Shown: piece by piece, positions 35,970-47,160 of the stretch
Layout: every line of letters starts with the position of its first letter
Numbering within the stretch: position 1 is the stretch's first letter
Assembly: GCF_001678675.1 (NCBI RefSeq)
Contig: NZ_LZRN01000024.1
Location: forward strand, 1-63,543
Direction of reading: 5' to 3'
From: Gelidibacter algens
Lineage (GTDB): Bacteria > Bacteroidota > Bacteroidia > Flavobacteriales > Flavobacteriaceae
DNA: 63,543 bases
Position numbers and translations under genes: made by a program
The notes under the pieces: model-generated
Told to the model about the DNA's origin: nothing
What the model saw: the letters and a program-made list of their open reading frames with translations, nothing else
Databases searched by the model: none

Positions 35970-36047
35970 AAGGTCGAGCGCAATCAAGTTAGCATTGAAT
36001 TTTAACTAACTTGAAATAATCTCCGCAGCACTCGACCTGATTTTTAA

Positions 36048-37094
36048 TTATTTTTTAATCATTTGTTTTGATACAAATCCTTTAGGTGTATATATTTTTA
36101 GGATGTATACTCCTTCGGAAAGCTTACTCACATTTATTTCATTGGTGTTATATACTGTTTTTATTTGGTGTCCCAGAATATCATACATTTCAATTTTTTC
36201 GTAAGGAAAAGCGGATGAAATATTTATGGTTTCTATGGCTGGGTTGGGATATATTTTTATATCGTTTTGTGATTTGTCTGAGATGCCCAAAGCAGAATCA
36301 ACACTAATGTTAAATGATTTGAAAAGAGGGTAATAGGCATTGGAGGAAAGCCTGTACATTCGCAGTTTATAAGTGCTGCCTGACGTTAAGTTTTGGAACA
36401 ATCCATTTGTAATGGAGCAACCTATTTGTAAGCCGTTGCAAGCGTCATAGAGCGCAAAATTATTTATTGAAAAACCACTACTAATTTTTATATCCCCATT
36501 GATGGGCATGGTAAAATCGTACCAGACATCGGCATGGGTTTTAGGCGTGCTTCCTTCACATCCTACTTCATTGTTAATGTGGGCGCCTCCAATTTCAAAA
36601 TTCACAGTAGTACTGTTGGTAGATACAGTAATGGTTTGGGCTGTACTACAATCGTCATTGGTTACTTCTTGAAACCCTTGTATGGTAAATGATTGATTTG
36701 CTGGATCTGATGCATTTGATGCAGTTCTAAAAAGACGCAGTAAATAAACGCTATTGGTCGTCAAATTTGGAAGCAATCCTCTTAAGTTAATGCATAAAAT
36801 TTCATTTCCGCCACAAGCATCATATAAGGCAAAATTATTTATTCCATTACCACTATCAATATTTACATTGCCATTGTAAGGCATGGTAAATTTATACCAT
36901 ACATCTGCATAATTTGATGTTGAATTGCAAATGAGTTGATTACTTATCACAGCGGTATTAATATCAAAAGGCACGGTTATAATACTGTTGGAAATAGATA
37001 ATACTTGTGCGTTTGCACAATCGTCATTTGCGGGTTGCGCAAATGATGCAAGGGGCATTAAAAGAATTGCGTGTAATAAATAGCATTTTTTCAT
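36048..37094 (-). CDS. T9SS type A sorting protein, repeat paralogue 1 (2 repeats)
   Basis: A 348-residue exported protein: signal peptide (MKKCYLLHAILLMPLASFAQ), two repeats of about 120 residues beginning NDDC and containing ADVWYKFTMPYNGNVNIDSG, NNFALYDACGG and LTTNSVYLLRLFRT, then a T9SS type A tail (IKIYPNPAIETINISSAFPY, then KIYTPKGFVSKQMIKK). The repeats look like beta-sandwich modules with a conserved Cys pair. T9SS tails direct proteins through the outer membrane to the surface or medium. It is the most downstream of three tandem paralogues. Role unknown; adhesion or carbohydrate binding is possible. Confidence 0.85.
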   Translation of the reverse strand: MKKCYLLHAILLMPLASFAQPANDDCANAQVLSISNSIITVPFDINTAVISNQLICNSTSNYADVWYKFTMPYNGNVNIDSGNGINNFALYDACGGNEILCINLRGLLPNLTTNSVYLLRLFRTASNASDPANQSFTIQGFQEVTNDDCSTAQTITVSTNSTTVNFEIGGAHINNEVGCEGSTPKTHADVWYDFTMPINGDIKISSGFSINNFALYDACNGLQIGCSITNGLFQNLTSGSTYKLRMYRLSSNAYYPLFKSFNISVDSALGISDKSQNDIKIYPNPAIETINISSAFPYEKIEMYDILGHQIKTVYNTNEINVSKLSEGVYILKIYTPKGFVSKQMIKK

Positions 37095-37194
37095 GGCTAA
37101 ATGTTTTTAATGGTGAGACATATGTTATAAAAATTTTATTGATTATCTGGACATATAATTTCCTTAAAGCAGTTTTTGGATTTTGACCTTTGTT

Positions 37195-38244
37195 TCATTT
37201 TTTGACTATTCTTTTTAATACAAATCCTTCAGGAGTGTATACTTTCAGGAAGTAAACTCCAGCAGAAAACTTCTCAACATTAACTACATTATTGTGATAT
37301 GCTGTTGTTATTTGTTGTCCCAAAATATCATATATTTCAATTTTATCAAGAGGAAAAGCTGATGCAATATTTATGGTCTCTGTGGCTGGATTGGGATATA
37401 TTTTTATGTCGTTCAGTAATTCATCTGAGATGCCTAAAGTGGGATCAATACTAATTCTAAATAATTCGTTAGGTATTTCATCGGAATAAGAAGAAGACCT
37501 GAACACTCGAAGTTTATATGTGCTGCCTGCTGTCAAATTTTGATATATACCACCCATTTCCACATTACAATATATAGGTGTGTCATTACAGGTATCATAG
37601 AGAGCAAAACTGTTGTCGCCACCAGAACCGATGAGTATATCTCCATCTATTGGCATAGTAAAAGCGTACCAGATGTCGATGATGTCTGCAAAAAGTCCTG
37701 AACAATATTCTTCGTAGTTCAGAAATGCACCTGCAATTACAAAAAATACGGGAGTGGAGTTGGTGGTCACCGTAATAGTTTCGGCTGTATCGCAGGTATC
37801 ATTAATCGCTCTTTGAAAAGCCCGTATGGTAAATTGTGGATTACCGGTTAGAAAATTTTGCAATCTAAGAACGCGCAGTAGATAAACCGTATTTGCAGTT
37901 AAATTTGGAAACCACCCACCTTCAGCTGGACATATCATAGTTCCTCCACAAGCATCAAATAAATTGTAAAAATTTAAATTGGAGTATGTACTATTAATAA
38001 TTATACTGCCATCAAAAGGCAGCTCGAATTGATACCATACATCGGCAGATGCATAGGTTGAAGAAGAACTGCAATAGATTTGGTTATCTTCTATATTAAC
38101 TGAAGACAGGTTAAAATTTACGGTTACGTTGTCGTCGGTAGAAATAGTCAGAACTTCTGCGTTTGAGCAATCATCATTTGCGGGTTGTGCGAAGGATGTA
38201 AGGGTCATAAGAAGAATTGCGATTGATACATAAATTTTTTTCAT
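37195..38244 (-). CDS. T9SS type A sorting protein, repeat paralogue 2 (2 repeats)
   Basis: A 349-residue paralogue of its neighbours: signal peptide (ends SFAQPANDDC), two roughly 120-residue repeats (ADVWYQFELPFDGSIIINS; IDIWYAFTMPIDGDILIGSG) and a T9SS type A tail (IKIYPNPATETINIASAFPL ... YTPEGFVLKRIVKK). It is the most diverged of the three: the second repeat has EEYCSGLFADI in place of the NEVGCGSSTP-like segment of the others, and the first has an extra NFYNLFDAC variant. Spacer of 100 bases to the downstream paralogue. Function unknown; likely surface exposed. Confidence 0.85.
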   Translation of the reverse strand: MKKIYVSIAILLMTLTSFAQPANDDCSNAEVLTISTDDNVTVNFNLSSVNIEDNQIYCSSSSTYASADVWYQFELPFDGSIIINSTYSNLNFYNLFDACGGTMICPAEGGWFPNLTANTVYLLRVLRLQNFLTGNPQFTIRAFQRAINDTCDTAETITVTTNSTPVFFVIAGAFLNYEEYCSGLFADIIDIWYAFTMPIDGDILIGSGGDNSFALYDTCNDTPIYCNVEMGGIYQNLTAGSTYKLRVFRSSSYSDEIPNELFRISIDPTLGISDELLNDIKIYPNPATETINIASAFPLDKIEIYDILGQQITTAYHNNVVNVEKFSAGVYFLKVYTPEGFVLKRIVKK

Positions 38245-38357
38245 GGCTTAATTTTTTTTTAAAATTGTTAAACATACATTTGATAGAATGAATACGTTTT
38301 TTGATGGTCTGCACATGTCACTTCTTTGAAGCGGAAGTTTACCTATGAACCTTTACT

Positions 38358-40154
38358 TTATTTTTTGATCATTTTTTTGGGTACCGATCCGTTTGGGGTA
38401 TGTATTTTTATGAAGTAAACTCCAGCTTTTAATTTGCCAACATTAACTAAATTGGTGTTATATACTGTTATTATTTGTTGTCCCAAAATATCAAACATCT
38501 CTATTTTGTCCAAAGGGAAAACGGATGAAACATGGACTGTTTCTGTGGCTGGATTGGGATATAGTTTTACCACGTTCTGTGATTCATCTGAGACACCTAA
38601 TTCAGATTCCAAAATAATACTGAACGAATTAATTCCTATCTCTGTTAAGTTTTCCAAGGTTCTAAATAGGCGAAGTTTAAAGTTACTGCCAGATGCTAAA
38701 TTGGAAATTCTCGAAGTGTCATTAAAGCAAGCTATTTCTATGCCATCACATGCGTCATATAAAGCAAAATAGTTTCCGCTGAAAAAACCATCAATAGTGA
38801 TTGCTCCATCTTCAGGCATTGTAAAATTGTACCAGATATCAGCATAATCTTGATTGGAATTTCCTTCACAACCTAATTGATTGGCAATGGAAGCACCACG
38901 AATTTCAAAATTTACCATCAATTCTGTTGTGGATACTGAAATGGGTCCTGCATTGCTACACGCATCGTTTGCTGGATGTTCAAAAGCTTGAATGGTAAAT
39001 GACTTAAAAAGCGTATTTGCAGCATTGCCAGAAGTTCTGAACACCCGAAGTTTGTAATTGTTGCCTGATGTCAAATTTGAGAACAGCCCAAATTGAATGA
39101 AACAATCTATTTGTGTGCTGTTACAAGTGTCATATAGGGCAAAATTGTTCACGCCTAAACCGCCATCAATGTGTAGATTCCCATTTACTGGCATTGTAAA
39201 ATCGTACCAAATATCAGCATAATTTTGAGCTGTACTACTTCCGCAACCGACCTCATTGTTGATGTTGGCACCTGCAATTTCAAAATCTATTGTTGTGCTA
39301 TTAGTGGTTACAGCAATGGGCTGAGCGTTTTCGCAATTGTCATTGGTCACTTCTTGAAACGCTTGTATAGTAAAAGATTTAAAAAGGTTAGAGGCGGTAT
39401 TGGTGGAAGTTCTGAACACACGAAGTTTATAAGTGCTGCCTGATGTTAAGTTTGTAAAAAGCCCACTTTGGATAAAACAACCCATTTGAGTGCCGTTACA
39501 CATATCATAAAGGGCAAAGTTGTTTGTGGCCAATCCACCGCTGATGTATATATTCCCATCGACTGGCATGGTAAAGTCATACCAAATATCACTATAATTT
39601 TTGGGTGTACTGCTTCCGCAACCTGCTTCATAGTTGATGTGAGCTCCTGCAATTTCAAAATTTACGGTAGTGCTATTGGTTGTGACTGCAATGGTTTGGG
39701 CCGTATTACAATCGTCATTGGTTACTTCTTGAAACGCTTGTATGGAAAATAATTGATTGTTTGGATTTGTTGCATAGGTTGAAGTTCTATAAACCCGAAG
39801 CGTGTAAACTGTATTGGCCGTCAAATTTTGAAGCAGTCCACTATTGTTGATGCACATTATTTGGTTGCCGCCACAGGCATCATATAATGCAAAGTTGTTC
39901 CAACCTGTAAAACCATCAACATATACATTGCCATTAAACGGCATTGTAAATTGATACCATACATCTGCAAAATTTGTTGTTGTTGCACAAATGGTTTGAT
40001 TGGTTAATGCAGCTGTGACAATATCAAAATTTACGGTAGATGCTACATTAGTTACAGTTATAACTTCAGCGCCTGTGCAATCATCGTTTTTGGGTTGAGC
40101 AAATGATGCAAGGGTAATTAAAAGAATTGCGAATAGAACATAATATTTTTTCAT
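38358..40154 (-). CDS. T9SS type A sorting protein, repeat paralogue 3 (4 repeats)
   Basis: A 598-residue paralogue with four consecutive repeats of about 120 residues after the signal peptide: each runs NDDC/NDNC/NDAC...ADVWY or YSDIWYDFTMP...NNFALYD.C..... LTSGSTYKLRVFRTS. Repeats 2 and 3 are nearly identical in several stretches (AIAVTTNSTT, QAFEQEVTND-type linkers), showing recent internal duplication. The T9SS tail is VKLYPNPATETVHVSSVFPL ... IHTPNGSVPKKMIKK. It is the first of the three tandem genes (order of transcription 3, 2, 1) and lies 260 bases below the HTCS gene. Probably a surface or secreted protein of unknown ligand. Confidence 0.87.
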   Translation of the reverse strand: MKKYYVLFAILLITLASFAQPKNDDCTGAEVITVTNVASTVNFDIVTAALTNQTICATTTNFADVWYQFTMPFNGNVYVDGFTGWNNFALYDACGGNQIMCINNSGLLQNLTANTVYTLRVYRTSTYATNPNNQLFSIQAFQEVTNDDCNTAQTIAVTTNSTTVNFEIAGAHINYEAGCGSSTPKNYSDIWYDFTMPVDGNIYISGGLATNNFALYDMCNGTQMGCFIQSGLFTNLTSGSTYKLRVFRTSTNTASNLFKSFTIQAFQEVTNDNCENAQPIAVTTNSTTIDFEIAGANINNEVGCGSSTAQNYADIWYDFTMPVNGNLHIDGGLGVNNFALYDTCNSTQIDCFIQFGLFSNLTSGNNYKLRVFRTSGNAANTLFKSFTIQAFEHPANDACSNAGPISVSTTELMVNFEIRGASIANQLGCEGNSNQDYADIWYNFTMPEDGAITIDGFFSGNYFALYDACDGIEIACFNDTSRISNLASGSNFKLRLFRTLENLTEIGINSFSIILESELGVSDESQNVVKLYPNPATETVHVSSVFPLDKIEMFDILGQQIITVYNTNLVNVGKLKAGVYFIKIHTPNGSVPKKMIKK

Positions 40155-40415
40155 GTCTAAATGTTTTAAAAAGGTTAAATAATGTGTTAAAGCACTTGAG
40201 GGATTCGTAGATTATCAGGACATAATTTATGTAAAGCTGTCAGTAGTCTTGATGCTTTATAAAGGTGAAGTTTTCATTGTAAAACGATTTGGGTTAATAG
40301 CTCTACAAATCTAAATTAGCTATTAAAAAACGGCGTGGACTATTTATGCAAATACAGGGAGTATTTCGTCATACTAATAAAATCAAGGGTTTTGAGAGTT
40401 TTTTTAGGATAACTT

Positions 40416-42548
40416 CTAATCTCGATAGTCAGTAGGAGTCATCGCATAAGCTTCCTTAAATGCTTTACTGAACCAATTTGGGTCATTAAAACCTGTGGCA
40501 TAGGCAATCTCTGAAACAGAAAGATGGGTAGTTTTTAAAAGCTCTTTTGATTTTTCCAAACGCACTTTTCTAATGAACAAAGAGGTGCTCAAATCTGAAA
40601 TGGCTTTCAGTTTTCGGTAAAGTTGGGAATCGCTCATGGTTAACGCTTTTGCAAGTTCGTTGGAATTAAATTCGGAATCTTCAATCTGTTCCTGTATAAC
40701 CTCGATGGCATGGTTTAAGAATGCAACATTTTTATCTGGTGCTTTTTGTTGGGTTTTTTCTGAAAGCTTTTCAAAAGTGTAGGAGCTTTGTAATTGTTGA
40801 CGTTTACGAATCAACGTTTGCATTTGTATGAGTAATTCTTCCTTTTGAAAAGGTTTGGTCAAAAAGGCATCTGCACCACTTGAAATTCCTTCCAATCGAT
40901 CTTCTTGCATGGCTTTTGAGGTCAGCATTATTATTGGAATGTGATTTGTTTTTGTAGCGCTCTGTAATTTTTGAGTAAGCTCAAAACCGTCCATCACAGG
41001 CATCATCACATCCGTAATGATAATATCTGGAATGTTTTCTTCGGCCTTTTTAAAACCTTCTTGTCCATCTTTTGCAAAAGACACTTTGTAGTGTGGTTGC
41101 AAACAGGAAGCAATATAGCGTGCCATGTCTTTATTGTCTTCAACAATAAGTACGGAATTTGTGTCTTCCGGAATGATTAGTTCATCTAATTCAGGGACGT
41201 AAGTTTGGCCAATAGTATGATGAAAAGGTTCAAATTCTATGCGTTTTGACTCACCAGTATTGGTAATTGGAAGATATATCGTAAACGTTGTCCCTTGGTT
41301 TACTTTTGATGCTACGTTGATGTTTCCTCTTAATAAAAGTACAAGTTCTTTGGTCAATGCTAACCCAATACCTGTACCTTGGGATATTTTAGAGGTGCTA
41401 TTTTCAATTTGATAAAAGCGATCAAAGATGTAAGGTATATGGTCTTTAGCAATACCTAATCCTTCATCTTTTATTTTTACAATGGCTTCTTCATTTTGTC
41501 TTTCAACCGTTATTGTGACCATAGAATTTTCAGAGGAAAACTTGATGGCATTTGAGATGAGGTTGGTTACTATCTGTCGTATTTTTTCGGCGTCGAAATC
41601 CATGATAATTATATCTGGATTGGATTCAAATTTTAAAGCGATGTTTTTATCTTCAGCGATGCTCATAAAACTATCAACACTATGTTCTATATACGAAGCA
41701 ATGTCATTTTGAACCAATTTCAAGCTTAATTTTCCCTGCTCTAATTTCGTCAAGTCGAGCATCTGATTCACCAAATTTAATAGATTATTACTATTTTGTT
41801 CGATGGTTTCGAGTGATGTGCTGACCTCGTCTTTATTAGAAAAACGCGATTTTAAATTGCCTAAATAACCTAAAATAATGGTCAAAGGCGTTCTAAATTC
41901 GTGGGTGATATTGGTGATAAAACGCGATTTCAGTTCGTCTAAATCTTGAAGACGTTTGGAATTTTGATACGCAATTTGGCGTTGTAAACTGATACGATAA
42001 AAAGCAAACACTACAGATAGAAACGTCAATAGATAAATTGAATAAGCCAAATTACTAGTGTACCAGGGGGGGGTCACTTCTATGATTAGTTCTAATGGTG
42101 GTTTCTGCCAAAGTTTATCTCTCGTTTTGCCTTGTATTTGTAGCGTGTATGTCCCTTTTGATAATCCAATGAGCTGCAAGTCTTGACCAGTGTTTAAGTC
42201 GTTCCAACTACTGTTTCCGGGAAGCAATTTATATACAAAAGAATTGTTTTTATTGCCCCTAAAATCCATTTCTGAAAACGTAAGATTTACGGGAAAATCA
42301 TCGTGATTGAGTGTTATTGTTTTTACAGTCGTTATATTTTCAGAAATGATATTTGGATTTAATAATGGATTAATGGGCTCATTTTTAACTTTTAAAGTTG
42401 TGAATTTTAGAGATCCTTCTTTATCTAATTTTTCAACTTCCTCTGGATTAAAATAGTTGCAACCATCAACTCCACCAAAGTAAAGTGTATTGTTTGAAGC
42501 GTCTATAAAACTGGGCACCCAAATTAAATTCAGAACTTTGCAATCCAT
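40416..42548 (-). pseudogene. C-terminal part of frameshifted HTCS hybrid regulator (kinase, receiver, AraC)
   Basis: The 710-codon second half of a hybrid two-component system. Y_Y_Y domain (about 45-155; NKNNSFVYKLLPGNSSWNDL), one membrane segment (about 165-185), HisKA with the phospho-acceptor His in NITHEFRTPLTIILGYLGN, HATPase (GTGIGLALTKELVLLL), receiver (VLIVEDNKDMARYI; phospho-acceptor Asp in IIITDVMMPVMDG) and an AraC-type DNA-binding domain (LSVSEIAYATGFNDPNWFSKAFK). All motifs are intact. It is separated from the sensor half by a +1 shift at the GGG run 42513-42515 (CCC in the coding strand, CC expected). Such HTCS proteins activate glycan-utilisation genes; here the GH92/MFS cluster lies directly upstream. 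Confidence 0.85.
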
Positions 42549-44448
42549 CTTTTACAGTATAGTTTGTAAAAACTTCATGTTCTGGATTAAAGCGAAAAAG
42601 ACCGCCATTGGTCGATAACCATAAATTGTTTTGCTGATCTTCAAGAATGCTATATACAAAAGTGTTGCTTAAACCTTCATCCATGCCATAACGTTTGAAT
42701 TTTTTATTTCCAAGATATTTGTTCAACCCATCTTGCGTAGCGACCCATAGTGTTCCTTTTGAGTCGTGAAATGTTTGTAAAATGCTGCTACTACTTAAGG
42801 TTTCTTCATTTTGAGTATCACTTAAGAAATTCTCAAAAATAGGTTGGGAATAATTGGCATTGAATTTTAGAGTGTTCAGTCCATTGTTAGTTGTGATCCA
42901 ATATGTTTCGTTTTTGTCCTGAGTGATATTAAAAGCAATATCGGCGCTAATACTGTGAGGATTGGGAGAGCTAACATAACGTTCAAAAGTGAAATTATCA
43001 TTTTTCAAATTGCCTGTGAATCTGTTAATGCCACCTCCATAAGTGGTCACCCAAACGCTATTGTGGTGGTCTAAATAAAGACCTCTTGTTTTATCATTAC
43101 TCAATGATGTGGCGTCATTTGGGTCATGATACATGGATTTAATTTTAGGTTTTTTTGGATTGAAATCAGATAAGGAAATAACAGAAACACCTCTTGTAGT
43201 GGTAATCCACAAGTTGTTTTTATCATCAACAATAAGATATCTGATAACGTTATAAGCAAGTTGATTCTGACTGCTCTCTTGAGTAATTACCGTAACATTT
43301 CCATTAGTATCAATGCAATTTAGACCATTTATTGTACCTAAAAACAGGTAGTCTTTAGTTTTTAAAATTGAGAATACATGATCATTAAAAAGCGCAATTT
43401 TTGATTTGTTATTGATAAGATTAAAAACTGGTTTTTCCTTAGAGATCGCATCGAGTTTGTTGGTGCCAATCCAGATAAAATCAGGTTCTACCAAAATATC
43501 ATTCACTCTATTTGATGTGATAACTGTATCGTCTTTTTGGTCGCCAAAATAGCTCGAAATAGTGCTAAAAGTTCCGCTTTGATAATTAAAATCAGAAAGT
43601 TCATAGTAGCCATTGTCAGTTCCTACATATAGAATGTTGTTTTTTTCTTTTATGACTTCGATGAATAAATTAGAGGGGCTGGAATCATCGGTATTTTTTA
43701 CGCGACACTTTTTTGTAGTTTTAGTTTTTTGGTCATATGTATAAAGTCCCATGGCAGTTCCCAACCAAATGTAATTTTTCGTTATTATGAATTTATTGAT
43801 ACTCCCAAATTGGCTATTAAGTGGGACTTCTTCAACTTTTAGATTAGCATCATTGTTTGTGTATTTGAATTTGAACAATTTGCCATCAATTGTAGAAACA
43901 TAAAGAGCATCATTTTGTTTGTCATAAAGGATGGATGTGAGTTGGAGATTCCGTTTTTTAAAATAGGTAATGATTTGATGTTTTACGGCTTTTGATGTCG
44001 ATGAAATCACAGCAATTTCTCCATTTAAAAAAGTAGTAAAAACCCTGTTTTTGTTGTCTTCAGCAAAACCAGTACAATAACCATTATTGAGGCCAATTTT
44101 GTAAAAAGAGTCCGTTTTATTGTTGTAATATGAAATGCCGTGGGTAGCAGTTCCAATCCATAATTTACTATCCGAACTTTGGAAAATTTTATTGATGTAA
44201 TTTTCATGAAGGCTTAAAGTGTCTTTCTTGTTATTTTTGTAAACGGTAAAAACATTCCCATCAAATCTATTGAGACCATCTTGTGTACCAATCCAAAGAA
44301 AACCTTTGTCGTCTTTGGTAAACGTTCTGATAGTTTCTTGAGACAAACCATTGTCAAGACCAAAATGAAAATGTGTGACGTTTTGAGATAATAGGAGAGC
44401 ATTATTCAAAAGCAAAAAAACATAAATGAGGAGCACATTTTTTTTCAA
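42466..44448 (-). pseudogene. N-terminal sensor part of frameshifted HTCS regulator
   Basis: The first half of the same hybrid regulator: signal peptide (KKNVLLIYVFLLLNNALLLSQ) and a periplasmic double beta-propeller of Reg_prop repeats (FLWIGTQDGLNRFDG, LWIGTATHGISYYN, LWVATQDGLNKY, LWLSTNGGLFRF). It runs to YTVKDGLQSSEFNLGA and then goes out of frame (QFYRRFKQYTLLWWS, stop), while the other frame continues correctly as SFIDASNNTLYFGGVDG. Joining the frames with one C removed restores a normal HTCS of about 1340 residues. No ATG fits the N-terminus: TTG 44448 (or GTG 44454) is assumed because the signal peptide begins there. Truly broken gene or sequencing error cannot be told apart here. 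Confidence 0.82.
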
Positions 44449-44481
44449 GATCACAGCTTTTTTGAGACACACTAAAAGCAA

Positions 44482-44860
44482 GAAAAGTTGCTGATAACAC
44501 CTTTAATGTGTAATAAAGGTAATTACTTTTAATATGATGCTGGTCTTATAATGTATGGATTAACCGTGTTTCTGTATGGTTGGTTTTTTCTGTTAGAAAT
44601 CAAGTCGGAATTTGAAAGTATATTGGAATTTGAATGATTTTGAAGAGTTTTGTGTTTGACTATCCTTTACTAAAATAATCTGCCTGTAAATTTTCATTCT
44701 TCCCATTGTGACATATGGTTATACTAAAAAATTCATGAATGGCAGAGTTGTTAGTTAAGTTCTTTTTATTCACAGCAATATTATAACACATTTGAAAATC
44801 TTGTTTGTCGTTACCTTAAATCCATTGGAAATCAGGAGAGTTTCTTATTTTAACTATTCT
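44482..44860. other. intergenic between HTCS and GH92
   Basis: An AT-rich spacer of about 380 bases. I see no gene, tRNA or strong terminator. It would hold the HTCS promoter; no clear TTTG-N19-TAnnTTTG match was found. Confidence 0.5.
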
Positions 44861-45994
44861 TTAATTATTATGTGATGAACTCATTTCAAAAATCAGTTCA
44901 CCACCTTTCATTATATCATGATGGGAAATTGAGGTGCTTTCTAATGTTTTGCCATAAATGGTCACTCTTTTCACATATACATTTTTTTCGCTCTGATTTT
45001 TTGCAGTTATGGTCAACGTTTTTCCATTATCCAAATGGATTTTGGCTTCCTTTATCAACGGACTTCCCAAAGCATAATCTGAGGAACCTGGAGTTACGGG
45101 ATAAAACCCGAGACTGCTAAAAATATACCATGCACTCATTTGGCCAGCATCATCATTACCACACAAACCTTCAACGGTTGGCCCATACATTGTGCTCATA
45201 ATCATTCGCACACGCGCCTGGGTTTTATAGGCATCATTCGTCCAATTGTACATATAGGGCACGTGATGCGAAGGTTCGTTGCCATGAACATAATTACCAA
45301 TCAAACCATCTCTTGTGATGTCTTCATTTTTTTCGATGTATTTATCCTCTAACTTCATAGTGAACAGGGAATCTAAGTGCCGACTAAAACGGTCTTTTCC
45401 ACCCATTAGCTCGATAAGGTGGTCAATATTTTGAGGGACATAAAAACCGTAATTCCAAGCATTTCCTTCTATAAATCCTTGTCCGTGCGTGTCCAAGGGA
45501 TCAAATTCTTTTTTGAAGTTGCCATCAGAAAGTTTAGGTCGCATAAAGCCGATGGTAGCGTCAAAAACATTTTCATAATAGGTGGACCGATTCATGTATT
45601 CCTTTTCTGCGGTAGTATGACCAAGTTGTTTCGCCATTTGTGCAATACACCAGTCGTCATAGGCATATTCCAAAGTTTTTGATACTGAAGAGCCGTTTTT
45701 GTCTTCAGGAATATATCCGAATTCTTTATAGAGACCAATGCCATCAAAATAATCCACATTCGATGTATTTATAGAGGCTTGCAAAGCATGTTCCTTGTCA
45801 AAATCGCCCACACCTTTTGCCATGGCATCGGCAATAACAGAAGTGGCATGATACCCAATCATGCACCAGTTTTCATTGGCGTAATGGCTCCAAATGGGTA
45901 ACATATTGTGTACACTTTGGTTGTGATGTGCCAACATGGATTTTATCATATCATTGTTGCGTTGCGGTTGTGTAATATTGAACAATGGATGCAA
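44861..45994 (-). pseudogene. C-terminal part of frameshifted GH92 glycosidase
   Basis: A 377-codon frame holding the (alpha/alpha)6-barrel part of a GH92 exo-alpha-mannosidase: NENWCMIGYHATSVIADAMA, SSVSKTLEYAYDDWCIAQMA, GNAWNYGFYVPQNI, HGNEPSHHVPYMYNW and GNDDAGQMSAWYIFSSLGFY with the acidic residues of the active site. The missing junction is restored by adding one T to the coding strand T-run (A-run 46018-46022 on the plus strand), giving NYTIFSLWDTYRALHPLFN, as in the intact paralogue at 48653-51577. The start shown is just the first codon in frame and is not a real start. Confidence 0.85.
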
Positions 45995-47160
45995 CGCACG
46001 ATAGGTGTCCCAAAGTGAAAAATGGTGTAATTGGTAAAGCCATCTGATGTATGGATATTTTGGTCGAGACCACGGTATTGTCCATCAACATCTTGGTAAA
46101 TAATTGGTGAAAGGTTGGTATGGTACAAAGCAGTGTAGAATGTAATTTTATCTTCGGGCATCATGGTTTTGACCTCAATTTTGGAGAGTTCTTTGTTCCA
46201 TTTGGCTTTGGTTTCTGCTTTGGTTTTCTCAAAATCCCAATGAGGAATTTCGGCTTCCAAATTTTTTAAAGCACCTTCTGTACTGACGGATGACAAAGCG
46301 AATTTTATTTTAATCTGTTCTCCTTCAGAAGTATCAAAATCAAAATAGGCACGAAGGTCCTTTCCTGCCATTTCAGGGAAATTCTCACTTTCATCAAACC
46401 TTCTATAAAAGCCATTATATTTAATGTCATCATACTTTTTATGCCCATAACCTTTGAAAGGTTTTGAAAACGTCATTGCAAAAAACACTGTTCTTGTGCG
46501 TGCCCAACCTGTGGTTTGCCGATAACCAGTTATTAACGAGTCATTTTCAACTCTAATAAAAGTCCAAACATTTTTATTGTCATAATGGTAAACGTTATAG
46601 ACCATGTCTAGAATAATGTGTGCATTGTCCGATTTTGGAAAGGTATATTGATGAAACCCAACGCGATCACTTGCGGTTAATTCCGCTTTGATGTCATAAC
46701 TGTCCAAATTGACTTTGTAATACCCTGGAGAGGCTTCTTCTTGATCATGTGAAAACTCAGAGTAGAATCCTTTTTCATCTTCATCGGTTTTTAGAGGCTC
46801 TAAAACTAAGTCGCCAGTTGTTGGCATCACTAAAAAATCGCCCAAATCAGAATGTCCCGTACCGCTAAAATTGGTATGTGCAAAACCAATAATTGTGGAG
46901 TCTTTATGTTGGTAGCCTGCACAATATTCATAAGTTTCTCTGTTGTAGCTGCCATCAGCTTTAAACATCACCTGAAAATTCGTCTGCGGACTCAATTGCA
47001 CCATACCAAAAGGTGCCGTAGCTCCCGGAAACGTATGTCCCATTTTGCTGGTACCAATCATCGGATTGACGTATTGGGTATAATCAAGTTCAGAATTTTG
47101 AGAATGACCTATTATACTGCTGACTAAAAAAATGGCGGATAATAGGTGTGCTTTTTTCAT
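45946..47160 (-). pseudogene. N-terminal part of frameshifted GH92 glycosidase
   Basis: A 404-codon frame with signal peptide (MKKAHLLSAIFLVSSIIGHSQ) and the N-terminal beta-sandwich of GH92 (YVNPMIGTSKMGHTFPGATAPFGMVQLSPQT, cut here: IGTSKMGHTFPGAT, FGMVQLSPQT; then GFAHTNFSGTGHSDLGDFLV). It runs out of frame after NYTIF (HFGTPIVRC), at a five-T run where six are expected. With the C-terminal part it would be a 760-residue enzyme. GH92 enzymes remove terminal alpha-mannose with Ca2+ by an inverting mechanism. ATG 47160 overlaps the MFS stop by 1 base (TAATG), so it was translated with the transporter. Confidence 0.87.

Noticed and set aside
42466-42548. Programmed ribosomal frameshift in the HTCS gene
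   Set aside because: No slippery heptamer plus downstream pseudoknot is apparent; a simple one-base insertion explains the data better.
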